Shown here: piece by piece, positions 44,651-53,306 of the stretch | How the letters are laid out: each line of letters opens with the position of its first letter | Position numbering within the stretch: position 1 is the stretch's first letter | Source: Fimbriimonadaceae bacterium | GTDB lineage: Bacteria; Armatimonadota; Fimbriimonadia; Fimbriimonadales; Fimbriimonadaceae | Direction of reading: 5' to 3' | NCBI GenBank assembly: GCA_023957775.1 | Contig: JAMLGR010000005.1 | Location: 172,204-236,203 of the forward strand | Length of the DNA stretch: 64,000 nt | Made by a program: the position numbers and the translations under genes | The notes under the pieces: model-generated | What the model saw: the letters and a program-made list of their open reading frames with translations, nothing else | What the model was told of the DNA's origin: nothing | Database searches by the model: none

Positions 44651-44713
44651 GGGATTCGAGAATCGGGGTTCGGGAATCCCATAGCGTTCTTAGCGTCCAT
44701 TGCGTGAGCTTGT
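44651..44713. repeat. Hairpin and dispersed GCGT...TTGCGTGA motif after ccmD
   Basis: GGGATTC (44651-44657) and GAATCCC (44674-44680) form a hairpin 5 bases after ccmD, a possible terminator. AGCGTTCTTAGCGTCCATTG then CGTGA at about 44682-44706 resembles sequences at 46514-46542 and 53250-53280. Confidence 0.5.
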
Positions 44714-44743
44714 GGCAGGCGTCGAGGCGGGTACCTTCCATGG

Positions 44744-45475
44744 GTGACCAGTTTCGGGCCGGTGGCGTCGTTCTACGACGAGCTGATGCAGGGCGTCCCC
44801 TACCGGATGTGGGTCGGCTACTACCTGTTGCTCCTCTCCCACCAAGGGGTACGTCCGAAGCGGTTGCTCGACGTCTGCTGCGGGACGGGCACGCTTTCCG
44901 AGATGCTCACGGACGAAGGGTTCCACGTCGAGGGCTTCGACCTCAGCGCCCCCATGATCGACGAGGCGCGCCGGAAGGCTTCCGCGCGGGGCCTGCCCAT
45001 CCGCTACGAGTGCATGGACGCCGCCGAGCTGGCGATGGGGAAGACCTACGAGGGCGCGTTCTCGTTCTTCGACAGCCTGAACTACATCACCGACCCCCAG
45101 CGTCTGCAACTCGCCCTCACCAAGATCTCGGAGCACTTGGAGCCCCGCGGAACGTTCGTCTTCGACCTCAACACGGCGTACGCGTTCGAAGCCAAGATGT
45201 TCGATCAGAAGCTCCTCAACCCGCGCGCGAAGCTTCGCTATAACTGGAAGGGGGATTGGGACCCGGAGAGCCGCATCATCCGCGTGGACATGACCTTCTG
45301 GCGGGGCAACGAGGAGGTGCACGAGACGCACGTCCAGCGCGCCCACTCCGATGAGGAGGTGCGCGCGATGTTGGAGCAGGCTGGCTTCCGGCAAGTGCGG
45401 GCATTCCACTCCTACACGCTCAACCCGCCTCGCTACAAAAGCGACCGCGTGCACTACGTCGCGGTGAAACCGTGA
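44744..45475 (+). CDS. SAM-dependent methyltransferase (class I)
   Basis: 243 residues. Motif I LLDVCCGTGTLSEML, post-I acidic residue in VEGFDLSAPMIDEAR, motif II FSFFDSLNYI and the later FDLNTAYAFE place it among Methyltransferase_25-like enzymes. The substrate is unknown; the C-terminal beta-strands (RYNWKGDW, VDMTFWRGNEEVHE) are typical of small-molecule methylases. The start is GTG 44744; TACCTT six bases before may be its -10. It overlaps the next gene (GTGA). Confidence 0.87.
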   Translation: MTSFGPVASFYDELMQGVPYRMWVGYYLLLLSHQGVRPKRLLDVCCGTGTLSEMLTDEGFHVEGFDLSAPMIDEARRKASARGLPIRYECMDAAELAMGKTYEGAFSFFDSLNYITDPQRLQLALTKISEHLEPRGTFVFDLNTAYAFEAKMFDQKLLNPRAKLRYNWKGDWDPESRIIRVDMTFWRGNEEVHETHVQRAHSDEEVRAMLEQAGFRQVRAFHSYTLNPPRYKSDRVHYVAVKP

Positions 45476-46506
45476 GGGTCGCGGTGGTGGGGGCGGGGAT
45501 CGCCGGGGCCGCCGCCGCGTTCCATCTGGCCGGGCGCGGGCACACGGTCACCCTTTACGAGCAGTTCGAATCGGGGCACGACCGGGGCAGCTCCCACGGG
45601 AACTCGCGCATCGTGCGCAAGGCGTACCCGGACGCGTTCTACACGGAGATCATGCTCGAGGGGTATCCGATGTGGCACGCCCTTCAACGCGAGTGTCCCG
45701 AACCGTTGCTGCACGAGGTGGGGCTCGTGGTCTTCGGCTCCGAGCAGAGCGCGGAGATGCAGGGCATGCTGCGCGGGCTCGAGGCATTAGGCGTGCCCCA
45801 CGATCTGGAGGGCGCGCGCCGGATGCCAACGTTGCGCATCGGAGAGCACGAGATCGCGGTGTGGACCCCCGAGGCGGGGTGGGTGCACGCGGCGCGGGCG
45901 GTGCGGCACCTCGTGTCCCGCGCCGAGGCGATGGGGGCGGAGTGCCGACGCGAGCGCGTGGCGTCGCTGGAACGGCTGGAGGCCGATTACGACGCCGTGG
46001 TGCTTTGCGCGGGGGCCTGGAATGCGAAGTTCCTGGAGTTGCCCGTAGAGGTGTCGCTGCAGACGTTCGCCTACCTGGACGCTCCGCAGGGCGGCCCTGT
46101 TTGGATCGAAGACAGCGCCCGGTTCCCCTACGGGTTTCCCTCCGAGCCGGGGGCGTCCACTTTCAAGGTGGGCATCCACCAGCGAGGTGCTGCGATCGAT
46201 CCCGACGATCCCCATCGCGAACCCTCCACGGAAGCGTTGGACGCGATCCGGGACGTTGCCGCCCGCCGGTTCGGAGTGGCCGAGCCTCGGCTCGATGGGG
46301 CGAAGGGGTGCCTCTACACGAGCACGGCGAACGAGGATTTCCTTCTGGGTCGTGTGGGCGAGAAGATCGTGTTCGCCAGCGCGTGCAGCGGTCACGGATT
46401 CAAGTTCGGACCGTGGGTCGGCAAGACCCTTGCGGACTTCGTGGAAGGGAAGTCCGATCCCTCCAACTACCCAAGACTCGCCTTCACCCCCAAGCGACTG
46501 GCCTAA
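45472..46506 (+). CDS. Monomeric sarcosine oxidase/MTOX-like flavoprotein
   Basis: 344 residues. FAD fold MRVAVVGAGIAGAAAAFHL, then GSSHGNSRIVRKAY (the conserved GSSHGxSR signature of this family) and GCLYTSTANEDFLLG, whose Cys is where monomeric sarcosine oxidase binds FAD covalently. SGHGFKFGP is the substrate-site loop. It probably oxidises a secondary amine or N-methyl amino acid to release H2O2 and an aldehyde. The GTG start overlaps the methyltransferase stop, so the two may act on the same N-methyl compound (inference). Confidence 0.88.
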   Translation: MRVAVVGAGIAGAAAAFHLAGRGHTVTLYEQFESGHDRGSSHGNSRIVRKAYPDAFYTEIMLEGYPMWHALQRECPEPLLHEVGLVVFGSEQSAEMQGMLRGLEALGVPHDLEGARRMPTLRIGEHEIAVWTPEAGWVHAARAVRHLVSRAEAMGAECRRERVASLERLEADYDAVVLCAGAWNAKFLELPVEVSLQTFAYLDAPQGGPVWIEDSARFPYGFPSEPGASTFKVGIHQRGAAIDPDDPHREPSTEALDAIRDVAARRFGVAEPRLDGAKGCLYTSTANEDFLLGRVGEKIVFASACSGHGFKFGPWVGKTLADFVEGKSDPSNYPRLAFTPKRLA

Positions 46507-46561
46507 CTAGACCTCATTGCGCCCTCAGCGTCCTTTGCGTGAAAACGCTCCCCCCGCGTGT

Positions 46562-46567
46562 TACACT
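46562..46567 (+). promoter_or_regulatory. -10 box for leaderless 884-residue gene
   Basis: TACACT, six bases before ATG 46574. Confidence 0.5.
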
Positions 46568-46573
46568 TCCCGC

Positions 46574-49228
46574 ATGCTGAGCGCCGTACTCGCACTTGTG
46601 CTGGGAACCCAAGGTTCGAACACCGTCGAGCTGTACCGCGGGGCCTCGATCGGAGCCTCCACCCGCTACTGGTACGTCGAGGACACGACGCTCGACAGCA
46701 CGCGGCCCGAGGAGAGTTTGGGCGGGCTCCCTTCCCTCGCGACGGGTTCCGGGAAGACCGTGTTGATCAAGTTTGGGGACCTCGATCGCGCGCTGGGTGC
46801 GGGGGTTCGGGTCAAGGATGCGCGGCTCGTCCTTACCGTGGTCGGGGGCCAGCGTCCCACGCTGCGCGGGATTTCCACCGTCCAGGCGCCGTGGGGCGAG
46901 GGGCCGACGAAGACCCTCACCTTGTTCGACCCGGTCGGCGCGAAGGCTGTCGTCCCGCGATGGGCCTCCACATGGAGGCATCGGCGCGCGGGTGCGGGGG
47001 GCGCGGCTTGGCAGCAGGACGGCGCCTTGGGCCTGGGCGACGTGGCGCTCATCCGCGACGCGACGAGTGCGCCCGTCGGCCAAGACCAGTTGGTCATCGG
47101 CGGACTGGGTCCGGCGGTCGCCGAGATGGCCACCCACTGGGACGCGAACCACGGGTTCGCGCTGACCTTCGACGGATCGGCCGCCTTGGCCAGCAGCCAG
47201 GCGTCCCCGGAGAATCGTCCGAGGTTGATGGTCGAGGTCGAGCCGGCCGCGCAGATCGACGTCGCGATGCCCGATCTGTGCGTGACTTGGATCGAACAGG
47301 GCCCGCCTCATGCCCGCCGTTCAGCAGGGCTCTCTGAGGCGAAGGATCAGGACGGCCAATCCGTGGAAGTCGTGCGCGCGGCCGGGACCCTCGCCAACCC
47401 CTTGCCGGACGGGGAGGCGATGACCTACACCGCCCACATCAAGAACCTGGGGGCGGCGTCCAGCGCAGGGCATTCCGTGCGCTGGTTCGTGAACGAGCAG
47501 CCGGGCGCTTCGACCGAGTCGCAGCAAGTCCTCGCGCCGGGGGAGGAGACGACCACCCAGATCACCGTCCCCTACCGGACTGATGCCGACCACCGCACGC
47601 AGCCGATCCGCATCGTGGTGACGCCGAAGGGGCCCGAACTGCGCCCCAACAACAATGCGCTTGAGATTCAGGCCGGGGCGCGCAGCGTCGCCCTCTACGC
47701 CGAACGCGGGTGGCTGGGCAAGTTCCAAGCGAGGTCGGGCGAGCCGTTCGAGTCGTGGGTTCAGGGACAGGTGCGCACGTGGAACGACATGGTGCTACCC
47801 CAGAGCCGTTTCTCGTTTGCGCCGGACGGGGTGCTCGAGCGTGTGCGCATCCAACGCATCGCGATCGTGGACGACGGGACGCTGCAGGGAACGCCGGCGA
47901 CGCCGGGAGGCAAGCGCGACGACACGGTCGAAGCCGAATGGGGTTTTGCCGCGGGCAGCGCGGACACGATCGGGGCTGCGCGGTTCGTGGATCGAACCTT
48001 GCTGGCGACCCTCAGCACGCGTTTGGGGCTGGCGTCTTTGGCCCCCATGGGCGCCTCTTCGGCCTCGGTTCAGCTTCTTGACGGGTCCAAACGTGTGACC
48101 CGCGGCTCCGAAGATCGGTTCCCCGGTCTGATGGGCGGCGGCGATACGCGCAACGAGGCGCTGCTCGCGGGCGACTTCACGATGCCGTACGAGCCGTTCT
48201 TCGATCCGATCACCTCCACGGCCCCGTTGGAGGCCACCGATCTTTACAGCGCCACCGATGTGCTCTCGTTCAACGCCCGCATCGGCAAGCCCGTGGGGAC
48301 GCCCGGCGAGATTCTCTACGACGTTCCTGCGACGACGCTGCTGCGCGTGACCGACGCCTCGGGAAACCCGGTCGCGAGCGCCGACCTCGAGCTTTACCAG
48401 TCGTCGGGCGGCCTCGTACCCAACGGCCCCCCCACCGTGACACTGAAGACCAGCGCTTCGGGCACCGTACTCCTGCCCTCGAGGCCCACCGGCGACTCGG
48501 ATCCCGTGGCGACGGCCTCGGGCTTTGCGCTCAAGGCCAATCCGTTCGGGAGGATCGACCCGAAGGGAGGGAACGGACTCTTCCTTGTGAAACTGACGCG
48601 CAACGGGGTGGACGCCTGGTCCTATATCAAGCTGTGGCAACTGGTGGACTCGAAGGCCCGGAGCGGGAAGGACGTCGTCTTCTTCGACCTGCGATTTGTC
48701 GTCCCCGCCGCGCCGTTCGACCCTGCGACGAATCTTGCGACAAATCGTATTGTCGCCGACAACGCGCAGAGCCCGCCCGCGCGCCTTTCGGCGTTGGTGG
48801 ACGGCAACGTCGCGACCGACATCGAGCTGGGGCCGAACGTGGGCGACTGGGTCGAGATCGATCTCGGGCGCGACCGTCCTGCCGGCGAGGTGCGCCTGGT
48901 GACGAAGGGCGGGCCGATGTGGCAGACGTTCGACATCGAGGTGTACGAGACGGGGCAGCGCCCCACCGAGGCGCAGCTTTGGGCCCGGGAGCTGGATTGG
49001 GGTTGGACCTCGCGCAATCGCTCCGACGCCGAGGATGGAGGTCTCTCCGTGGCCTATCGCGGCCGTCTGACGCGGTTCCGCTTCCTGAGGATCGTGAACA
49101 CCTCGAGGGGCGCCGGGAAGTTGGCCGAGGTGCGGGTGGCGCCCGTGAAACTCGAAGGGCCGACGAACTCAAGCTCGGGGGCGATGACGACGAGATCGAC
49201 AGTTAGCAGAAGGTTTACTATGACGTGA
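46574..49228 (+). CDS. Large exported multidomain protein (DNRLRE, CARDB-like, discoidin-like)
   Basis: 884 residues; signal peptide MLSAVLALVLGTQ. About 15-215 is a DNRLRE/CBM-like beta-sandwich with TRYWYVEDTTLDSTRPEESL, VLIKFGDLD and RPRLMVEVEP. About 235-365 has a CARDB-like Ig domain (MTYTAHIKNLGAASSAGHSV). The middle is unassigned, with a TTLLRVTDASGNPV Ig-like segment. About 720-860 looks like an F5/8 type C sandwich (LSALVDGNVATDIELG, WVEIDLGRDRP, FRFLRIVNTS). Carbohydrate or surface binding is inferred; no catalytic motif was recognised. ATG 46574 is preferred over a longer form that lacks a signal peptide. Confidence 0.75.
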   Translation: MLSAVLALVLGTQGSNTVELYRGASIGASTRYWYVEDTTLDSTRPEESLGGLPSLATGSGKTVLIKFGDLDRALGAGVRVKDARLVLTVVGGQRPTLRGISTVQAPWGEGPTKTLTLFDPVGAKAVVPRWASTWRHRRAGAGGAAWQQDGALGLGDVALIRDATSAPVGQDQLVIGGLGPAVAEMATHWDANHGFALTFDGSAALASSQASPENRPRLMVEVEPAAQIDVAMPDLCVTWIEQGPPHARRSAGLSEAKDQDGQSVEVVRAAGTLANPLPDGEAMTYTAHIKNLGAASSAGHSVRWFVNEQPGASTESQQVLAPGEETTTQITVPYRTDADHRTQPIRIVVTPKGPELRPNNNALEIQAGARSVALYAERGWLGKFQARSGEPFESWVQGQVRTWNDMVLPQSRFSFAPDGVLERVRIQRIAIVDDGTLQGTPATPGGKRDDTVEAEWGFAAGSADTIGAARFVDRTLLATLSTRLGLASLAPMGASSASVQLLDGSKRVTRGSEDRFPGLMGGGDTRNEALLAGDFTMPYEPFFDPITSTAPLEATDLYSATDVLSFNARIGKPVGTPGEILYDVPATTLLRVTDASGNPVASADLELYQSSGGLVPNGPPTVTLKTSASGTVLLPSRPTGDSDPVATASGFALKANPFGRIDPKGGNGLFLVKLTRNGVDAWSYIKLWQLVDSKARSGKDVVFFDLRFVVPAAPFDPATNLATNRIVADNAQSPPARLSALVDGNVATDIELGPNVGDWVEIDLGRDRPAGEVRLVTKGGPMWQTFDIEVYETGQRPTEAQLWARELDWGWTSRNRSDAEDGGLSVAYRGRLTRFRFLRIVNTSRGAGKLAEVRVAPVKLEGPTNSSSGAMTTRSTVSRRFTMT

Positions 49229-49318
49229 CCGAAAGGGTTGTGGAGCGGTTTCATAAGAGGCGGAAGCCAAGCGTGCGACGTCATGTCGGACGGGTGTGTG
49301 GGAGTTAGGACGAAGCGT

Positions 49319-49347
49319 GCCCCCTCACCCCGTCTTGGGTGGGCGTC
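49319..49347. repeat. CCCTCACCCC-type dispersed repeat fragment
   Basis: CCCCCTCACCCCGTCTTGGG followed by TGGGCG matches the C-rich family at 37196; it lies at the 3' end of the membrane-protein gene. Confidence 0.45.
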
Positions 49348-49783
49348 AGGGACTGTTCGCTGCTCTTGTCCGATATTCTGAGTCAGTGATCGCGCAGTAC
49401 CACTTAAGAGTCAAACCGCCGACAAGCGAAAACAGAAGAATTGCGAACACTTCCATCGCGCTGGTAAATAAGACTAATGGCGGTGCAAAGTAAGCGTTAG
49501 CAGCTATCCAGAGGCAGGACCAGAAGCCCCCAAACAATAGAGACCCCCTCCAAATCAGTCCGTCCAGGCGCCATCCGCTGGCGTTCTGGATAAGACCTGC
49601 CGTGAAGAAGACTAGGAAGTTCGATCCACTGTGAACCCAACCTCGAAACTGTCCAAACGCCTCCAATCCTCCGAAGACAATGACGAAGCTGAGTGCTGAT
49701 GTGACAACCAGCCCCAGAATGACGCGTGCGGCCTTGGGCCAACTCCGAATCCGCTCGACAGCGCTAGTTTCTCCAATGCCCAC
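49346..49783 (-). CDS. Small integral membrane protein, unknown function
   Basis: 145 residues with four hydrophobic stretches (about 20-42, 52-66, 78-97, 105-127) and no recognised motif. The start overlaps the pseudopilin gene by 20 bases, suggesting cotranslation. Base composition looks lower in GC than neighbours (for instance AATAGAGACC and GAAAACAGAAG tracts), hinting at a different origin. Not recognised. Confidence 0.6.
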   Translation of the reverse strand: MGIGETSAVERIRSWPKAARVILGLVVTSALSFVIVFGGLEAFGQFRGWVHSGSNFLVFFTAGLIQNASGWRLDGLIWRGSLLFGGFWSCLWIAANAYFAPPLVLFTSAMEVFAILLFSLVGGLTLKWYCAITDSEYRTRAANSP

Positions 49784-50405
49784 TTTCTTTGCTCCTCGCT
49801 CTGCTTCCGTTGATCATCCACCTGCTAAACAGGAGCGTCCAACTAAATGGGTCCTTAATGCCTTCTGATCCAATGATCGTGACACCAGCCGAACCATCTG
49901 CGATGAACCTTACTGTGCGATCGGGCATGAAGTTCGTAATGGTCCTGGGTTCAACATCCTGATCAAAAGGGTGCGGAGGGTTATTGGCCGAGAACACAGA
50001 CAAGAGCAACGTGGGCGTCGTTTCCACTGTTAGGGTGAGATTCCAAATGTCCGGCCTCTTGAAGTCGTTGGCGTTGCGGATATAGGCATAGGAGCCGATC
50101 ATTGGTGCAATGGATGGCGAATCGCAACCTGCTCTCCATGTATCTTGCGAATCACAAGTGGGCATATTATCCAAGACACCGGGGAAATTAGTGTCTAGGG
50201 GCAGGTTCGCTATCCCGCCATGGTCATCTGCATAAATGAGAATTGCCATGCCACACTGTCTCAGGTTGGAAAGGGCGACCGTATCCTTCGCCGAGCGCTT
50301 TGCGCGAACAAGCACAGGTGCCAACAAGCCAGCGAGAAGTGCCACGATCACCGCCACGGTGAGTATTTCGAGCAGTGTGAACCCGCGCCTTGAGTGAATA
50401 GTCAT
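49764..50405 (-). CDS. Type II/IV pseudopilin with prepilin peptidase site
   Basis: 213 residues. MTIHSRRGFTLLEILTVAVI is a class III prepilin signal: cleavage after Gly8, Phe at +1 and Glu at +5, then the hydrophobic spine. The body resembles H-x9-DG pseudopilins of planctomycetes and armatimonads (NLRQCGMAILIYADDHGG; PDRTVRFIADGSAG). ATG 50405 fits the short leader; a 21-residue longer form would spoil it. It should be processed by PilD (not in the window) and may be a minor pilin for the PilMNOPQ apparatus. Confidence 0.88.
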   Translation of the reverse strand: MTIHSRRGFTLLEILTVAVIVALLAGLLAPVLVRAKRSAKDTVALSNLRQCGMAILIYADDHGGIANLPLDTNFPGVLDNMPTCDSQDTWRAGCDSPSIAPMIGSYAYIRNANDFKRPDIWNLTLTVETTPTLLLSVFSANNPPHPFDQDVEPRTITNFMPDRTVRFIADGSAGVTIIGSEGIKDPFSWTLLFSRWMINGSRARSKESGHWRN

Positions 50406-50651
50406 GTTTTCACCACCCAGCCTCTCGTTTGGCTCATGACGCTGGGACTGTCTCAAGCCGGAGGGCAAGAGTATGGAAGAGAAGTTACTCGCATGGTAGC
50501 ACGGTCGACCGGAAGGTGAGAATCAATTCCCAAAGACCGGCACAACTCGACTCAGAGCAGTAGGTCGACAGGCCGAGTCTCATCTCCCCTGCAAATTCCG
50601 GGAGCTGTGATCGCATCCGACAGGTAAAACCATGAGCAGAGGACCAAGGGA

Positions 50652-53168
50652 ATGGGCAAGGGGATCAAGGCGGTGGTCATGGCGGGCGGCGAAGGCTCGC
50701 GGCTCCGCCCCATCACGTCCAACCGCCCCAAGCCGCTCGTCCCCATCGGGAACCGCCCGATCATGGAGCACATCCTCGGGCTCCTCGTCCGACACGGGGT
50801 CACCGACGTCGTCGCGACGCTGCACTATCTCGCCAACGAGATCCGGGCCTACTTCGGCGATGGTGCGGATTTCGGCGTCAATCTGAGTTACAGCGTCGAG
50901 GAGAAGCCTCTTGGTACCGCGGGTTCGGTCAAGAACGCCGAGGAGTTTCTGAGCGGAGGCACGTTCCTCATCGTCTCGGGCGACGCGCTCACAGATTGCG
51001 ACTTGACCAAGGCCCTCGCGTTCCACCGCGAGAGGAAGAGCCTCGCGACCCTGGTGCTCTACCGCGTCGCCAGCCCCCTGGATTTCGGCGTCGTGATCAC
51101 CGACGACGAGGGGCGAATCGTGCGTTTCCTCGAAAAGCCGGGCTGGTCCGAGGTGTTCAGCGACACGGTGAACACGGGCATCTACATCCTCGAGCCCGAA
51201 GTGTTCGATACGATGGAGCCTGACCGCCGCTACGACTGGAGCCAGGACATCTTCCCCAAGCTGCTTGAGGAGGGCAAGCCCATCTACGGGTACGTGATGG
51301 GCGAGTACTGGACCGATGTCGGCTCGCTCTCGCAGTACCGCGATGCCCAGGAGCACCTGCTGGCGGGTCGCGTGGATCTCCCCATTCCCGGCGAGGAGAT
51401 CGAGGACGGGGTGCGGGTCGGCCCCAACTGCCAGATCGAAGAGGGCGCGCAACTCGTGCCGCCCGTCTGTCTGGGACGGAACTGCAAGATCAAGGCGGGC
51501 GCCAAGATTGGGCCGTATACGGTGCTCGGCGACAACGCGTTGATCGAGCGCGACGCCGTGGTGGAGCGCTCGGTCCTGTGGGACAGTGCCTACCTCGGAC
51601 CCAACGTGACCTTCCAGTCCGCCATCGGATGTTCCCGCATCACGATCAAACGCGACAGCTCGGTGCACGAGGACGCGGTGATCGGCGACCGGTGCCTGGT
51701 GGATGTGGACTGCACGATTCGGCCGCGGATCAAGCTATGGCCGGACAAGATCATCGAGCGCGGATCGACGGTCACGATGTCCCTGGTCTGGGGCAACAAG
51801 TGGCGCGGCAACCTCTTCCGCGACCTCGGCGTGGCGGGGCTTTCGAACATCGAGCTCACGCCGGACTTCGCCACGCGGCTCGGCTCGGCTTATGGCTCCA
51901 TCTTGCCGCCCCGCAGCGTAGTGGTCTCGAGCCGGGACAGCACGCGAAGCTCCCGGATGATCAAGCGCGCGGTGATCGCCGCGCTCCTCAGCGTGGGTTG
52001 CGACGTGATCGACCTGCGCAGCGCAGCGTCCCCCATCGCGCGGTACACCGCGGCGCACGCGGGCGCCAACGGGGCGATCCACGTGCGCAAGCTGCCCGGC
52101 AACTCGCGGGTGACGCTGATGGAGATGTTCGACGCGAACGGCCTCTATCTCTCGCCCTCCATGGAGCGGAAGGTCGAAACCGCCTTCTTCCGCGAGGATT
52201 TCACGCGCACCGACCCCGACGACCTGGGCGAACTGCAGCAGATGACCCACGCGGTGGAGCAGTACCAGCGCGATTTTTTCCATCTTCTGGCCAAGCCCAG
52301 CTCAAAGCGCAAGCTTCGGATCGTGGTGGATTACGGCTACACGGCCTTCGCGTCCATCCTGCCGGCGATGCTCGCGCAGATGGGGGTGGAGTCCGTTAGC
52401 TTGAATGGCTATAACGATGCCAAGCTCGCCCCCCGTACGCCGGACGAGGTGGAGCGGCACGTGCTGAATCTGCGCCACTTCGTGGGTTCGGTGGGCTACG
52501 ACTTCGGCGTACTGCTCACCGACGAGGGAGAGCGGCTGACCGTCGTGGACGACAAGGGTCGCCTCCTGAGCGGCAATACGCTGCTGGCCGTGTTGGGGAC
52601 GTGTCTGGCGGGCGGCGAGGAGAACGTCTCCGTCGGGCTCAACGTCGCGGCGCCCACCAAGCTCCAAGAGCACCTCGAGGGATTGGGCGTGAGGGTCGTC
52701 CGCACCCGTGCGGACACGCCTTCGCTGATCCACACGGCGGTGGAGCAGGGGCTCACCTTGGCCGGGGATGACCGAGGCGGCTTCGTCTTTCCGGAGTTCC
52801 ATCCGGGGTTCGATGCCGCCTTTGCGCTCGGCAAACTCCTGGCGTTGATGGCCCCGACCGATGGGGCGCTGCACGAGATCGTGGAGGCCCTCCCCACGTT
52901 CACACTGGCCTACGAGCAGGTGCGGTGCCCGTGGGAGGCCAAGGGGTCCGTGATGCGCCGGCTCAGCGAGGAGCATCTGGAGGACCCCTTGGTGGAGCGG
53001 CTCGACGGGCTGAAGATCCACAAGGACGGGGCCTGGGTCCTCATCTTGCCCGATGCGGTGGAGCCTGTGTTCCACGTCTACGCGGAGGCGCCGGAGCAAG
53101 CAGGGAGCGACGCGCTGGCCAAGACGTTTGTGGAGAAGATCGAGTCACTCCAGCGAGTCCCGCATTAG
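50652..53168 (+). CDS. Sugar nucleotidyltransferase fused to phosphomannomutase-like domain
   Basis: 838 residues. Residues 5-235 are an NTP-transferase domain (VMAGGEGSRLRPITSNRPKP, VSGDALTD, FLEKP); about 250-380 is a left-handed beta-helix of hexapeptides (GPNCQIEEGAQL, KIGPYTVLGDNALIERDAVV). About 385-835 has the phosphohexomutase fold but degenerate active sites: the TASHNP phosphoserine loop reads GAIHVRKLPGNSRV (474-487), the DxDxDR metal loop reads TDEGER and the GExSGH loop reads GDDRGG. It is probably an active mannose- or glucose-1-phosphate nucleotidyltransferase with a regulatory mutase-like tail. Confidence 0.88.
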   Translation: MGKGIKAVVMAGGEGSRLRPITSNRPKPLVPIGNRPIMEHILGLLVRHGVTDVVATLHYLANEIRAYFGDGADFGVNLSYSVEEKPLGTAGSVKNAEEFLSGGTFLIVSGDALTDCDLTKALAFHRERKSLATLVLYRVASPLDFGVVITDDEGRIVRFLEKPGWSEVFSDTVNTGIYILEPEVFDTMEPDRRYDWSQDIFPKLLEEGKPIYGYVMGEYWTDVGSLSQYRDAQEHLLAGRVDLPIPGEEIEDGVRVGPNCQIEEGAQLVPPVCLGRNCKIKAGAKIGPYTVLGDNALIERDAVVERSVLWDSAYLGPNVTFQSAIGCSRITIKRDSSVHEDAVIGDRCLVDVDCTIRPRIKLWPDKIIERGSTVTMSLVWGNKWRGNLFRDLGVAGLSNIELTPDFATRLGSAYGSILPPRSVVVSSRDSTRSSRMIKRAVIAALLSVGCDVIDLRSAASPIARYTAAHAGANGAIHVRKLPGNSRVTLMEMFDANGLYLSPSMERKVETAFFREDFTRTDPDDLGELQQMTHAVEQYQRDFFHLLAKPSSKRKLRIVVDYGYTAFASILPAMLAQMGVESVSLNGYNDAKLAPRTPDEVERHVLNLRHFVGSVGYDFGVLLTDEGERLTVVDDKGRLLSGNTLLAVLGTCLAGGEENVSVGLNVAAPTKLQEHLEGLGVRVVRTRADTPSLIHTAVEQGLTLAGDDRGGFVFPEFHPGFDAAFALGKLLALMAPTDGALHEIVEALPTFTLAYEQVRCPWEAKGSVMRRLSEEHLEDPLVERLDGLKIHKDGAWVLILPDAVEPVFHVYAEAPEQAGSDALAKTFVEKIESLQRVPH

Positions 53169-53244
53169 GCTTGTGGTTTGTGGTTTGTGGTTTGCGGTTT
53201 GCGGTTTGCGGTTTGCGGTTTGCGGTTTGCGGTTTGTGGTTTGC
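53168..53244. repeat. 11-unit period-7 array (GGTTTGT/GGTTTGC)
   Basis: Eleven contiguous heptamers: one GGCTTGT, two GGTTTGT, six GGTTTGC, one GGTTTGT, one GGTTTGC. It begins at the last base of the preceding stop codon; clustering of the T/C variants suggests expansion by slippage. Confidence 0.92.
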
Positions 53245-53306
53245 GGTCCCTTTGCGCCATGGCGTTCTTTGCGTGAGATGCCGTCGCTTGCGGGTTGTGG
53301 TTCGGG

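Noticed and set aside
53168..53244. CRISPR array
   Set aside because: Units are 7 bases with no spacers, and there are no cas genes; it is a simple tandem repeat.
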